DNA from: Hippasteria phrygiana
Taxonomy: Eukaryota; Echinodermata; Asteroidea; Valvatida; Goniasteridae
DNA: 64,000 nucleotides
Assembly (NCBI GenBank): GCA_037893225.1
Contig: JAZGUH010000327.1
Coordinates: 62,001-126,000 of the forward strand
Direction: 5' to 3'
Shown here: one piece after another, positions 1-15,000 of the stretch
Numbering within the stretch: the stretch's first letter is position 1
Layout: every line of letters begins with the position of its first letter
Program-made: the position numbers and the translations under genes
Notes under the pieces: generated by a model
Databases searched by the model: none
What the model was told of the DNA's origin: nothing
The model's input: only the letters and a program-made list of their open reading frames with translations

Positions 1-35
1 CTTCTGCAGTAGGTCACAGGCTTCGCTAACCTTCC
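1..35 (-). CDS. SRP72: SRP72 exon 12 (cut by window edge)
   Basis: After a CCCAG acceptor the frame continues as GKVSEACDLLQK, matching the next TPR helix of the family. The exon is cut by the window edge. Confidence 0.85.
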
Positions 36-3000
36 CTGGGAATGAGAAGGTGTCATGCCATAACTCACTAAAATTCATAAATGCCTGAAAGAGTTTCAGG
101 CGGTTCTGATAACATCCTCATTCTTGAAATGCAAGGCAGTTTTCTCATTTCTGACAACGAGTTAATGAGTTATCCACTTCATTTTTGGCCTCATGTTTAT
201 TTGTAACCGGCTCTGCATAAAGGGCTATTATGTCGCAAAATTTGAAAAATGAATTACATACATAGTTGAATTTGTCACATCCTAAGCTTTACTTTGGTGT
301 AGGTTTGACCCCTGTGGCATTTTGTGTTCTCGAGATATCGTGACTTTTGTATACTCCTATTTTCAAAGTTAACGGAAGTGAATAGAGATATAGGCCTTTA
401 AACACAAAAAGTGTTTTATCAATATTTATTTTTTCATCTTTATTCATCAATGTTATTGTTTCTGAAAATAAATTATGAAAATATATATATTTTCAAAGTG
501 AACAAAGAAACTGGCAGGAGCAGGAGTCGAACCTGCGGCCTCCGGTTCGAATCCCACAGGTTCGAATCCTGCTCCTGCCAGTTTCCTTGTTCACTTTGAA
601 AATGTATTCAAATTTACCTAGTCAGTTTCCCTTGTGAATTGTTTGACGAAAAATGTAGATATAATAGTCAACAAACAAAAAAAAATCAGAAAAAAAATCA
701 ATTATGTCAAGATTTGTTTGCCCGCTTCATATATAACAGCCCTGTGTGTGTTTTCACATAGTGCGACATAGTGCCTGACACAAAGCAGTGAATGGAGTAC
801 CTCAGTGAAAACAGTGGTACCACTGATACCGTATACTCAATAAAGCTGTGCTCCCTTATCAGTTGACCTATATGGCTCGATAGCTGTTAAGTCTGTAATA
901 TATGTCCGTCAGAAAAATGGCCATAGAAATAGCACCACTAACATCAGAAAGATTTTCATAAATTGTTAGAAGTATTTAGAGATTTATAAAAAAAAAATTA
1001 TGCAAGTTCGCCCCAAACAAGGCTAAAACCTACAGAGGAAAACAAAATCAAAGATGGAAGAGGTAGGAATTCATATTCCTCTTGCAGCAGGAAAGAATTC
1101 CATAGAGATACAGAACGGGGAAAAGCTGTTGGCATAGCTTTTCATTCTACATCTAGGTACAGCTATAGTTGCAGGAACAGGCAGAAAGCTGAGTTTCATG
1201 GCTTATGTAAAAAAAAAAAAAAAAATCTACACAACCCTGCCTCTGCATACAATCCTGCCCGACGTCCTGTAAATCATTAACTCTATGGATGGATAAATAA
1301 ATAGTACAAGCCTACTAGGGGTGTGCATTTACGGGTAGTAAAAGAACCGGGTATCCGTTAAAGAAACCCAACCCAAAACTTCCAATCCCGGAAGTTGCAA
1401 TAATGCCTTTCTCTGCGATTGAAAAGTCTGATTTCAGACAAAAGTCTGAAAAATCTCATGCCTGTCCAGTAAACATGATCACTACTCCGCCATCACATGT
1501 TCCAGCACGTGCATGCGCCGGCATATCACAAAAGACAGAAGCTTTATACAGTTGTATTTATTGTGGAATGAGGCACGCTATTATGTCTCGTCGAGGCTCT
1601 TTATCCATACCCAGACTACAAAAAAACCACAACCGGTAAATTCCCTTTATTGTCAATTTTCGTGAGCGTCATAAACATGAAATCTGTGCTGGTTTCCCAT
1701 TTGTAGTTGGGTTTTAATTTTGAAAATTCCCGACAAATAACATTCGAAACCTTTCCTTTTTCATTTTCTGGGAAGTTACTATGCGATAATGTAAAGTTGT
1801 ACTGGTACTCGATTCCATAACCTGGAACCGGTTCCTGACATGGAACGGTCGGGTACTCGGGTACCCGGCTCCGATGCACACCCCTAAAGCCTACAGTACC
1901 TTGCATAATGTACAGCTGAGCCAGCGTCAGTTTCACTTGCAGTGAGGCCGTCGGCTTGTTCTTGATGTATTCCTGAAATGACATCACGTGGAACCAATGA
2001 GAATCAAGTAGGCACTATGAGGCCATGGCCATGCCCAGATCACTATGTACAAGTTTATGAAGTGAGGGCACTTCGAACCAATTTGTCCATTGCACATGTA
2101 ATCCTTGGTACTTTCCTCTTACATGAACATCACAAAATGCAAAGAGTGTATACTTTAGCTTCAGGCAGATTGGGTCAGAAATTGTCACGTATGCTATGCT
2201 CTGTACACGAGGCTTGACTTTGCAACCGATAGCCCGGCTTGTTATCAGCCAAGTATAAATGCATGCAGTAGGCTCTCAGATAATTTTATGTGCATTGTCA
2301 CCTTCTTTACTTTAATCCAAAAACTTGTCTTAACTTACAACGTGCTTCACACCAATTAGTACGCAGTACAACTCAAGTTACGATGCAGTACAACTCAAGT
2401 TACGATGCAGTACAACTCAAGTTACGATGCAGTACAACTCAAGTTATGATGCAGCACAACCCTTTGTGGAGCGCTGTGGCCTCGTGGCTTAGTGTATTGA
2501 ACTCAAGATCTCGGTGACACTGCTGATTGTGGGTTCGAGACCGGTTGGGGGTCATGGTGCTTGTGTCCTTGAGCAAGGCACTTTGTCACAAGTTGCTTCT
2601 CTCCACCCAGGAGTAAATGGGTACCTGTGAGGGCAGTGATGGTTATGTGTTTGATTAACCCGTGTGCGCTTAAAATAGCAGCCGGGCTGTATACTTTCAG
2701 GAATGATTAATGGGCCCGATGACCAGGGGTAATAATATCTGTAAAGTGCTTTGATCTTGCTAAAAGCGCTATATAAGAACCTGCATTATTATTATTATTA
2801 TTATTATTATTAGTGGAATTGGAACCAAGTTTAAAAAACCCATAAGTTCCTCCATGGTCTAAAGCATCATAGAATACTGCAACAAACCAGGACGACATCA
2901 GAGCACCTTGAAGTACATTAAAGATAATATACAACATTTGCAAACATCTAAAAACAAAACTACTGAAATATTATTAAATACCTTACTAGACTGTCAGTAA

Positions 3001-6000
3001 ATAATAGTCTCAAGTATCCTGTGAAATCATGGCACTGGTGTGCTGTCATTTTCCACAAAAGTGAAATTTTTGTATTTCCAGCGATGGTCGGCCGACCATC
3101 GTTGGAAAAAACTGACTTCTTTTCAAATACTGCCCCCAATTTGCTAACTTCAGTTAGTCCACATTTTGTTTTGCAATTCGGTCGATTCACAACTCAGTGC
3201 GCCGCCAGCGGCAAGCCGGGAACGGCCAATTTCCCACTTTCGGGGTCGACATCGCATCTATCGCGTTGTATTAGATGGTGGACAGTACAGCAGTTTGGAT
3301 TTCGCGCGAATGCAAGTGGATGAGTTAAAGCATTTTTTGACGAGTCGGGGAATACCTTGTGCGGGAAAGAAGAGAGAGGAGTTAATAGATTAAGCGGAGA
3401 AGGGGTGTAAGAAGTACGGTCGATGCATTGGCGATACCCACTTTTCCCCATGATGCACTGCGTAATTTGGCCTCTCCCCGGTTGCAGCTGGCGGCGCACC
3501 GAGTTGTGAATCGACCGAATTGGTTACACATCCACGAATGGGTGTAAGCCAGCTAGTCTAGTTCCCCCGTCTGATTAATTCCCTAACGTCTACAAATTGC
3601 TGTTAAATTGTCTGAAGTATGTTCAGGGAACTAGTCTACAAGAACAGCATTTTTTTCTCTTTGTTTTCCCAGCATCTATGGATGCACACCAAACTTTAAA
3701 CAAGTCAATGTTACAATATTTGCAATAAAATACTAACCCCCATATCCATTCATTTCTGAAAATTACAGCAAAGGCAAATGTACATGTATACTACATTTAG
3801 TTTACCAATTAGAATGATTCCTCTTCCCCGTCCAGTGCTATGTACTGGACGGCTAGAGGAATCTTGTTCGTGGTTCCAGACCCCAGCACCTCACCTTGAC
3901 TTTCTGCACAGCCTTGTTGTTCTGTTTCTCCCTGCAGTGCAAAGCAGCCTCTACTAGGCATGGCATGTCGCTGTCCGGATACGACACTCTCAACTGCTGC
4001 AGCTGTTTCCTGCATTGGTCATACTGTTATGCAAAGAATTTGTTTTAGGTTGAAAGCATTGTTGAGTCATAGTAACCTACATTGGCATCTGGATTGTCAT
4101 TGGCTGGCCAGATTATGCAGAAGAGCTGTTAAGATTTGACTACATGTTGTAATAAGAATTCCTGAACACCCAGGAAAGTTTAATTTTCACTGTCAAAAAC
4201 CTGTCACACAGGTGTGTTCACCATTTCACTACCAATGTCAAGTTTACTCGATAAGGAAACCACACACCAGAGCATCCAAACATATTTTCACCATGTTGCA
4301 ACATGTAGCGCTTGTGTTTTTCACCGTTCACATATGATCCTTATGCTAAACAGCCAGATCGTGTTAACACGTCCTCCGACATGAACTGGTTAAAAGTGAG
4401 ATTCACGGCGAAATGCACGATTGTGTCATCTTAGCTGTTTTTAAAGACAATTAAACATTGTGGGAAATGTAAGATCTTGAAAATATCTTTAAAACAATTT
4501 TTAAAAATAAAAAATAAATTAAAAAACAAGACCTGACTTTTGTAACTTTTAGGGTCGGCTGTGTAGGGCAACACAATTTTTTTGGGGGGGTCTTTTGGCT
4601 TGAGACAGTCCCTTAGGGTTAGCCAATATAATGCTAAAAAGTAGGTTTGGATTATTGTAATGGACTACTTTACGGATCCAAGTTACAGAGGATTCAAAAT
4701 GCCGCAGCTAGGCTGGTTACGAATTCTGACCGATTGAGTCATGTAACTCCCATTTTTAGTGGTTTACACTGGCTTCCTGTGAAGTTTCGGATTGATTTTA
4801 AGATTTTGCTAATGGTGTTTGATAATGTGTAGGCCTTGCTCCCATTTACTCGAGTGAACTAATTAATCACAATCAGAAGGCAACATCGTTATAGCCACAG
4901 GTGAAGTTTTATTGAAATACCCAAAGGGCAAAATGTTGCTGAGCAAAATGAAACTGAGCTTTTACTTCAGCTGCACCGCACCTACTTTATGGAATAATCT
5001 GCCATCTGATATCCTCAATTTACACTCACAAAGTCTGTTCAAAAATACCTAAAAACTTTTCTTTTTAGGAAAGCATTCGGGGATATGTAATGTGTTTTTA
5101 GCTTTGTCAGTTAAAGTTTTTTTTTTAATTGTTTGTTGTTTTTGATTTTAATTTATGTAAACTGTAATTTTGCGGTATTGTGCTTCAGCTCATCTGTTTA
5201 AGTTTTCGTATTTAGTGCAGTTTTATGTGTGTACCTTTTAGGAATATTGATGTAATTTAAATGCTCTGATTGTGTTGTTTTGCTTTTAAATATGCTTATT
5301 CTTATTGTTTTATTTTAATTAGGAATTTTAATGTAATGCGCCCTCGAACAGGCTGGTCCTGGAGAGCGCGCAATAAAAATTAAATCAATTATTATTATTA
5401 TTATTATTATTTTACCTGGTTTGTGTACAGCATTAGGATGCAGCGGTTACAAGCAATGGCGGAATGCTGACTTAAAGTGAGTTTATGCTGAAGACCATCT
5501 ACTGTAGTGGCTTTGATCTTCTTCTTGGAATCAAACACATTCTGATCCTGTTGAAAAAAAATTAGGAAGAAAGTCAACAGAATTGACGCGCACTGCATCA
5601 GTATTGTAAAACAGACATCTGGCAAAGGGAATATTTTTAGAAATTCAAGTGGGCACTTTTGCTTCAATTGGAAAAACCACCAGAAAAAAATTTTGAAGTC
5701 GGCAACAAACCTTTCAGATTGCTGTGAGGTATGTGAAACCAGCACAGGTTCTGTAATCTATAATGTTCCAACTGCCAATTTTCTCGACTGCAGTCCTCCA
5801 CCTTTCAGTTGTGAAGTTATTTTTATTCCCCCTTGTTCTTTAAATCTTTTTTTCTTCGGTTTCAAGTAGGGCTGTTGTCGACATGTCAACAAAATAAAAC
5901 TCTGACGTCGACAAATTGCAAAGTTACGAAATCGACAAAAGCAAGTTACGACGCATTGACTTTTCTGTTTACATTACTGAAACATGGACGTGAAGTCCGA

Positions 6001-9000
6001 TTTCTTACCATTCTTCTATACTATAATGATTGTTGAATATAAAAACTAAATTCCTGGTAATTTTGACATTAATAGTTTAAGGCAAAATAAATGTATGATT
6101 TAAAACAACAAACATAGTTCTTCTGCAAGCCACAATCCCCTTCTTTGCAATGTTTTAATTTGGAATTATCACGTGTCATGTATAAGCCAGGTTATACATG
6201 CAGGAAAAATGATGTAGGGAGTGAGGGTTAATATACACTTGTGCACACTTTACCTTATTCAGACTAACGATGTTGTTGGAAGCTACTGCCATAAGGCCAA
6301 TGTCAGAAGGTCTGGATAAAATAACAAGAAAAAAACTTCATGTAGCAAAGTATAAAGGCTGGAAAAAGAAAAGACCCCTGTACACAGAAGAGCTCATACG
6401 AGAGTCATATTTTAACCCTAACTACCCCAAGCCTTACCAACTCCAGCAGCAGGTTGTGTTGAATTCTGATGGGTTCAGGACTGCAGAGCATTGGTTATTT
6501 TCGAATAATTTAGTATCTGATTATTCGAAACTGTGTTTGACAGAATATTCGATACTCGCCGATCAAGTTTTTCATGCTTCAGCTGCAACTGCATGCCGCA
6601 GCCGGTAAAAAGTTGCACGCAAAGCATGGTGGTGTTTTACGAGAGGCGATCGATATTATGGACCGCCCGACTGACTTTTGCCTGTGCCTGTTGTCTCAAG
6701 ATCATTACGGGTACATATAATATTCTGATAACAAGAAACCAAACTAAAGCCTGCCTTTTTGCAGTAATTATTTTATAAGTGTCAAGGGTTTTTACGGACA
6801 AGAACAATAAACCTCCCTCCACAAAAAGTTATCGTCGACAAAAAGTGGCATTTGACACTGCTAAGCGCCTAACTTTTCTATTAAAATAGCATCTGAGTCG
6901 TATCTGTACATGCATATATATTTTTTTCGAATATTCAAACCGGTAAAATTAAAAGTATTCGAATATTCAAATATTTGGGACAGACCTACTTTAAATGGAG
7001 CTATGATGCCCAGTGAAAATTCAACCACAGTAACACTGAAGTTAAAACGTCCAAGACATGTACATGTATGTTTTATTTTGTGGGTGCTAACCAAAGAGCT
7101 GCATAAACCTGTTGAATACAGACAATGGCCATGGCAGCGGTTTGAAACAGACCACCTGGCCAGTTGTCGTCTATATGCCCAATCCATTGTTTGCCTATTT
7201 TTTGCGTTATGTTTAGCTGTACAAGCCCGGCTTGGCATACCAGCCCCCCATTAATAACAGCCAACCAAAGAAGTAACAAGAGTCAGGGGCGGATCTAGAG
7301 GGGGGGGGTGGGGGGTTGCAGACAACGAAAAAGAAAGTTTTTGAATGTCATTTTTGGGGAATTTTTTTAATGGAAGCCAGGGTACATGGTAAAACAAAAC
7401 GTTTATGATGCTTGCGAAAATGCTATTTAATACCGTACACCATAAAGCTATAGAGCTCACTGTTCACACGTGCATCTTGCTGCATTGATACACCAATGTG
7501 GTAGTATTGACGTGCGGACCTTTATAAACGATATGAATAGCAAATATTTTTTGGAATTGGCTTTCTTTAACGGGTACCCGTTTTTTTTCAGTCGGGTACC
7601 CATTTCCCGTACTACCCATAAATACACACCTCTATGTACGTACATATGGGTAGATATAGGTTAGGTATAAGAAAGGGTAACAATGGGGACAATTCTACCC
7701 CACAGGCTTGTCTTTAGAAATCGACCTACCCCACAGAGTTAACGCTATGGGTTTTGAGATTTCAATGGGGACAAAGGAGAACAAAGGAAGGACAGTAATG
7801 TCTAAAATGGATGTACCCCATATCTACTCATGTGTGCAGATGTGTGAGTTAGCACGCTAATAGTTCTACAGTGCTAGCACATTAGAAAAAGCAAATTCAA
7901 AACTCCTTTAGGATCCACAAAATATGAAATCATTCTAACCCTAAGGACTCCTTCCCTCGCCTTGGGTTACGATTGTCACCACTATGTCTGTTACATGATG
8001 ATTGATCTCACCGTGATTTGACCAGCTGATTGTATATCTTCATAGCATCTTCTGTCTTGCCCTGAAGCTGAAGAATGAATGCTCGTTGGACGTGAATTAC
8101 GCCCAGTTCAGCCTCAATCTCATCGGCAGTCATTTCCTGTACATCAAGCCAAGCAGTAAATTGTAACTTTTAAGAATCTTAACATTGGGTGTGATCCCTG
8201 GCTATACGGCATTCTGGGTTTATGACTTCTGACTAGCGCCCACCCGAACAAAGATACTGACAATTTGGGAGACCGCAAACATAGGGCAAGATAGCTCAGT
8301 TGGTAGAGCGCCGGTACGGTATTCCGGAGGTCGCAGGTTCGAAGCCTGCTCCTGCCAGTTTCTTTGTTCACTTTGAAAATGTATTCAAATTTACCTAGTC
8401 AGTTTCCCTTGTGGATTGTTTGACGAATTATAAGTTAAAAAGTCGTATCCTCATTGAGTGATCCCCACAATGTCGCTTCCCAGGTTGTATCGTAAAATTG
8501 GGTGTTATCCCTGGCTATACGGCATTCTGGGTTTATGACTTCTGACTAGCTAGCGCCCACCCGAACAAAGATACTGACAAGTTGGGAGACCACCAACATA
8601 GGGCAAGATAGCTCAGATGGTAGAGCGCCGGTACGGTAACCCAGAGGTCGCAGGTTCGAATCCCGCTCTCTTTGTTCACTTTGAATTTTTTTAAGAATCT
8701 TGCTTGTTGGCTAATAACCTATTTTTTACTCTTTCATTTCAGATGAATGTTAAAGGCATTCCTTTTCCATTGGATATTTTAGGTGCTTAATTTTGAATGA
8801 GCTTTAACCTGAACAGTCCCAAATCCTCAAATTTTAATACAATTTTGTTTATTTGTTTGTTGAGAAAGGAAAAGGTAGGAAAGACTAAAGCCCATGACTT
8901 AAGCAGTAACTGTGCTTGCATAGCAGACAAAATGGATGACAATGCATTTACCCTCACTTCCAGCAATGTATAATAATTATTATTATCATTATTTCTATTT

Positions 9001-12000
9001 TGAGGTTCTTTCTGAATGCTGCAAGCCAATTTGATGCACTGCAACAGTTCAGTAAAGAGAACATTAATTAACCCCAACTCCCTAGGGCGTGTGGAAAATC
9101 ATATTGAAATTGGAGGATTCAGGACTGTTGGGGTTAAAGTACATTTATGCATAATTCCTCGTACTCCTTTGTAAGAATTTATCCCGTAACTGAACGACTT
9201 ACGGCTTCGTCCTCCAGACCCTCTTTGCACAGCTCTTCTGCCTTATCTAGCTGTTCCAATGCCTGCACATACTCCCCCTGGCCCAGCAGCAGACACGCTT
9301 TGTTGTAGCTCAGCTCAAAGGTGTCCTCTTTCAATCCAAGATCTGCCTGGAATTTGAATGACCCAAGGAGATTTCCAGTTAGAATAGCCAATCAGATTGG
9401 CACAAAGTAGCAATTTCTTTTACACACGTGGGAGTTGATAACCTTGAATTGCCCTTGTGCACAACCTATGACCAACTTCTCAGGCCTTGGGCTATTTCTT
9501 TTCCTGACTAGCCCCCTGGGCTAGTCAACTATTTCACTAGCCCTTATAAAGTTTCACTGGCCAGCTGGACCATTTGACAATGTAAAAACTGTTTCAGGAA
9601 GAATGCCCAAATTATGGGCTGCCAACAGGTTCCATGGTAAAACAGCTCCGAAAAATAATGATGGGAACAAAAGAGGTTTTGTGTGAGAACAAAGAAAATG
9701 CGAACATGAAAATAATTTGAAGAAAAATTACATCTAATAAATTGGGGATTTTAACAAATGGCATCCTTTTTACTTTATTCACTTCATAGTTCCATTATTA
9801 AGTTGCAGATTTTGTTTACTAGAGTGCAGGGCAACCTAAGAAGCAAGTTTGACTAGCCCGAAGCAGTCCTGACTAGTGTCTGTACACCCGGCTAGTAACT
9901 AAATCGAGCCCTGCTCTTTCAAAACCTTGAAGGAGCAATGGGATCTGGTATTGGATAACATACTCCTACACCCAAGCCCTTTATTGTGTGATTTTCATAT
10001 GACACTGTTATGAACAATATTCAATGAGATTTCGTTTTTTGGAGTTGTTGGACAAAAAAACGGAAACATTGAAAAATGTGAATTTCAAAAATAAAGTAGG
10101 AAAAGAAAGAGCAAGGTAAAAAAAACAGGAAAAAGTAGGGAAAGTACATGATAGAATATCTGAAAGCCTGTGTTATAAGTACTCCCGTATAAGCAATGGC
10201 GGATAGTTCAATTGGTTATGTAGGTACGAGTATATGGTGGAACATCATAAATGTCATTGTTACCACTGGTTCTTGTTGCCATAGTTGCAGGGCAGCAATG
10301 ACAGCTGATAGGTTGGTCTCTCTCTCCTCATCATAGTCATCCTGTGGGGAAAGCAAAGGAACTCATTGGACGTAACATTTAAGCTTTTATTACCCCTGAT
10401 AATTACCCCATTTTCACCAAAATGATTTAGCTAGTGTTGACACACCAAATTGATCCCGTGCCAAGGTACGGGCACTGAGGGTTTTACAGTGTTTTACAAT
10501 CTGCTTGAACTCTCTCTGGAGCAACTGTTAATATATTTTCCCACTTGTGTGAAAAGGTGTGAAAATGTTTTCCCACTTGTGTGAAAAGGCATGAAATGAA
10601 AATGAATTCCCTGGGAAGAGAAAAAGTGTGAAGAGAAATATGCATTTTGAGGTTAATTTTCAATTGCAATGTACTGTACATTCAATTAATAATAAAGCCA
10701 AATATGTACATGTAGGAGGGGTAACAAAACAAAGAGGTTGCACTTCTCTTACAAAATCAGGCCAAGAAGTCACTACACAAGACAAAATGCAGGAAAATGG
10801 CATGTGTAGGAGTTTTACTTAACTGTTGTATTCTTAATCAAATCTTTGTAGACATCTAGACACTCCTTGTATTGCTCCAGACGATACAACTATAAGGAAT
10901 AGAAAGAATTCAGATGATTGCAAACAAACAAACAAAATCACACTGCATTGCTGAATGTGGTTCAAAGAACTAAATCAAGCACCATCCATTGGCATATTAT
11001 AGCAATGTATATTAAAGCCATCTACATGTACGTTCATTTCACATTTTCTGGACCTTGGTAAAAGGGTAGCAATATATTCTCAAGTTAGTCCCTACAATAT
11101 TTAACCCCTTGTGTCTGGCTGTTATTGATGGGGTCTGGTAAGCCAAGAACGAACTGTGCAGCCAAGCATGAAGGCAAACAATAGGCACCACACTGAATAC
11201 AGTGGTCCAATTCATCCCACTTGGAGCCCCTCCTTCATGTGAATGAAAGCTCCATCTATTCATTACACTCAAATTTAAGTAGTTAAAACATGAATGGATT
11301 GAGTACGTGCAGGAATACACATACATGTACATACAACCGGCCAGTGGTCTTTTTCAAACCATGGCTATGTCCGTCGTCCGTATAGAGGAATTCCACAACG
11401 ACGAGTTTAGCGCCGATCAGCGCACTTCCGCGTTTGAAAAAGAGGATCTCAATGTCACAGTAAACAACTTTATGCTGATCGTGCGCCTGCGCTTCCTTTT
11501 ATGGCCTAATTAATTCATGCATTAATGAATGTGCCGAAAAGCGTTGTTTTGTTTGCCACTGACATTCTCGCTTTCAACCTGGAAGTGCGCAGAAGGGGCC
11601 AATGTGAAATTCCTCTAATCAAGTGGTTAAATCCCACCAAGCCTCCGACACAGATCATTATTCATATTCCGCTTACCACTTGGCCTTTGAGTTCCTTGAG
11701 CTTGGGGCTAGGGTTGCCGACAGCATTGATGGTATTCAATGAGTCCTGTAACCGGTTGAGTCGATACTGACAATACGCCTTCTCAAACATCAGTCCACTT
11801 CAAAATTAAAATTATAAAAACAATTGATCACATCAATATCTAATTCAAAATTTAAAAGTGTGACTTCCAACAACACATTTAATCAATTAGTACAAATTGT
11901 TAGAGTATTTGCTCTACTACATTCAAACTCTGAGTTTCCTTTCTCATGTTTTCAATTCCACTTTAATTCCCAAATAAACTCCCTTTCATGCAGGAAGTGT

Positions 12001-15000
12001 TTGGAACCAGTTAATCACCAGGTTTATCAGCCTTTTCCAGCTGCCCTACATACATGTAAGACCACAGTTTGGGACTGTCAATGGATATTGTCTCAGGACC
12101 CTCACATCTGTGTTATGATTGTTATTCAACGGAAAATGAAATTCAAATTGAACATCAAAAGAAAATTATGTAATTGCAGCTAAATTCATAAAGCCACAAG
12201 AAACCTGTAGTGGTATAATTTAAACCTCTCTGATCTTGTGCATAAGAATATGTAAATTGGTGAATCACCAAATACAATGCAGCTAACACGATTGGTCAAG
12301 TCAAACTGATGACATATCAAAAACATTGAAGCACCTGTTTAGCTACAGAGAGCTAGTAGGCAAGGACTGTTAGTAGTGGTGCTTGCTGTCTAACAACACA
12401 AATGTGCACTGGCATCCAAACATGAACTCTAGTCAAACTACATCACTGGTTTCCTCCAAGTAACCTGAATCCTCCAACATCCTCTGATTTCAGAGTGTTA
12501 AAGCTGCATGTAACCTGAATCCTCAAAAATCCTCTAGGGTTTTTCTTAAACACCCTACAATCCCGGCCAAAATGCTTGGGCCACGTGATGATCCTCCCCG
12601 CGCCCCCCGCTCGATGTTGTAATATCAAGCCGGAGCGCATTCCGCGCAATGAGAGCCAACATTGACCGGGGGCAAGGGGGTCGGGGGCCCATTGAGATTT
12701 GGCCGGGATTGTAGTAACCTCAATGTCCCGGTTTTATGATGGGGCACTGGTATGCCAGACGGGGTTGTGCAGCCAAGTGAAATGCACACAGGAGGCTTGT
12801 GTATCCAAGCGTAACGACCACAATAACCAAACAATGGATTGAATATGCAGAAAATATGGGTATAGCTATCAACCGGCCAGGTGGTCGTCTTCAAACCACG
12901 GCTATAGCTGTCATCCGAGCTGAACAGGTTAACTTGCAATTAAAGATTATATTTGATTTACACCATAGACTTGATAACCATTTTGCAATATTTGTCTACC
13001 TTGCCAATGCTGGATTGTTCGCTATCTCTTTGATGGCGTGCTGGAACTGCGAGAGCTGAATTAGAGACACCACTTTACAATGGAACGCTGTCTCATCATT
13101 CCGTGTCTCCTTCAAAACTACAAAAGCAGGTATATCAAACACAAATCGGTTAAAGGATATCCACTTCAAGATTGTCAAATACTACAATGTAAACTGTTAT
13201 TTTGTCTTGCTGTATATTGATTTTGTTCTTGCGTGAGATTGCGGTCTGGGAGAATTCAAGTGTTGAAAAGGCGAGCGACATGGATGATGACCATACTCTG
13301 CCATGAGCGCTGGGGCGAGTATTGGCCAGCCCATAGTACAGTTCCATGAATGATGATGATGAATGATGATGATGAATGATGATGATGCGCTTTGAAGTTT
13401 GCATCAGTTATTCATTGTTTTTACGAATAAAACTCGTACAAATGTACATTATTTTTAACATCATCATAAGAGGGAAAATGATCACTTTTACAGTAATTGA
13501 TGCATCCATTTGCTGCTGGCCAAAACTTGAGTCAAGTTGTATTACAACGTATAAACCCACAGCCTCAGATGGGCGAGGGAGGTGGTATTTAGGTGGGGTT
13601 GGGGGTGGGGGTTGAGGCTAGTCCGAGTAACTTGGACCCTTTATCGCCTTTTTTAACATTTGGACATGATCTGGCGATAGTAGGGTCCAAGGCAAGTGTG
13701 CGATAGAGAATGGCTTTTAATTCAATACGTCTAAAATCCAAACAAAAAAAATCAGAATCCAACCTTACAACGGCCACCAAAATACTAGATACGCCACCAT
13801 CTCAACAAGTGGAGTTCCATGATCAGATGAATGTACCAAGGTTTACTTAACATCTAAATAGAAAGTGAAATTTTACCGTTTAATTCCCAGAGACCCCCGC
13901 AGAACATGTCTTTTCGCCAGATCATGTCCAAATGTTAAAAAAGGCGATAAAGGGTCCAAGTTACTCGGACTAGGTGGAGGCAAGGTATAACACCTGAATG
14001 GAAGCACCTGTGTGAGACTTCTGTTGTACTGGTTTATTTTGCACACCAAGAGCAAGTATGGTCATTTCTAAGTGAACGTAAACATATGGCGAAATAAAAA
14101 CAAAACAAGCGTCAATAAAGACAACCAGCATCAACAAAGTGTCAACAAATTATAGGTGTACTTCCCAATTTCCAAATCTATGTCGCACGATTTCTATGAC
14201 TCTCAGGTAACTTGTTTTCTTAGAAAATGAAGGAATTTCGCCTACGAAACACAATATGATATAAACAAAATTTTGCAATCCCCTCACACTTTTGCAATTC
14301 CCCTATAAAAAAATGGAGTGGTCCAGCACAAACAAGATGGCAGCCAGTGATGCTGAATGAAAACAATGACGTCACGAGTTAAGTTTTTGCGTATTATTAT
14401 TTCACACATTGACACAATGATTGACAAGGTTTTGAAGTACATGTATGTTAACCCCTTGAGCACGGTATTTTACGGGAGACGTCGGGGTGTTGCGGCGGTT
14501 CTGGCAGCCAAGCGAACCGCTGCAATGTGTTTGTGCAGTCAAGCATGACATACACAATAATCCAACAATGGATTGAAACTGCACAAACAGCAGCCAATGG
14601 CGTCATCCGGCCTGGTGGCACTGGGTTTTTTTGGCGCCATATGGCATCATCCGTACGTAAGGGGTTAATTATTATTATATGACTGTTTGGAAATAAATGA
14701 CAATGTGAAATAATTGTTTACGCCTAAAGTTAAACTTTTGTATTTAATTTGTTGACGCTTGCCTTTGTTGACGCTTGTTGATGCTAAATAGCATGACTTA
14801 CCTCCATCTTCATGATCTTATGAAACTCCACTTGTTCCTCATCAGGTGGCATATCTATAATCTAGTATTTTGGTGGTCGTTTTAAGGGTGAAATCCGATG
14901 TTTTTGTTGGGTCTTCGGACGTATTTAATTAGTGAATAGGAAAACGCTGCACACGTACCCTATCGCCAGATCATGTCCAAATGTTTAAAAAGGCGATAAA

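Larger units (their letters stand above)
36..1899. other. SRP72 intron 11
   Basis: Non-coding. It holds the palindromic SINE pair at 490-602. A repeat at about 1316-1890 begins GGGGTGTGCAT and ends with its inverse, and carries degenerate GGGTACCCG-type motifs. Otherwise it is AT-rich sequence without a recognisable gene. Confidence 0.6.
7100..14670. repeat. Dispersed repeat family within SRP72 introns (four copies)
   Basis: Related segments lie at about 7100-7265 (opposite orientation), 11095-11230, 12690-12930 and 14450-14670. They share AACAATGGATTGAA, a GCCAAGC-type block and a CAACCGGCCAGGTGG-type block. It looks like a non-autonomous repeat with no coding capacity. Coordinates here give the outer span of the four copies. 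Confidence 0.55.

Noticed and set aside
6861..7254. Overlapping 114- and 125-codon ORFs on both strands
   Set aside because: They lie in a dispersed repeat of an SRP72 intron and show no family resemblance.
8285..8356. Functional tRNA gene
   Set aside because: The A and B boxes are present, but position 33 is C, the anticodon stem ends in a T-T mismatch, and the unit carries SINE leader and tail shared with other copies.
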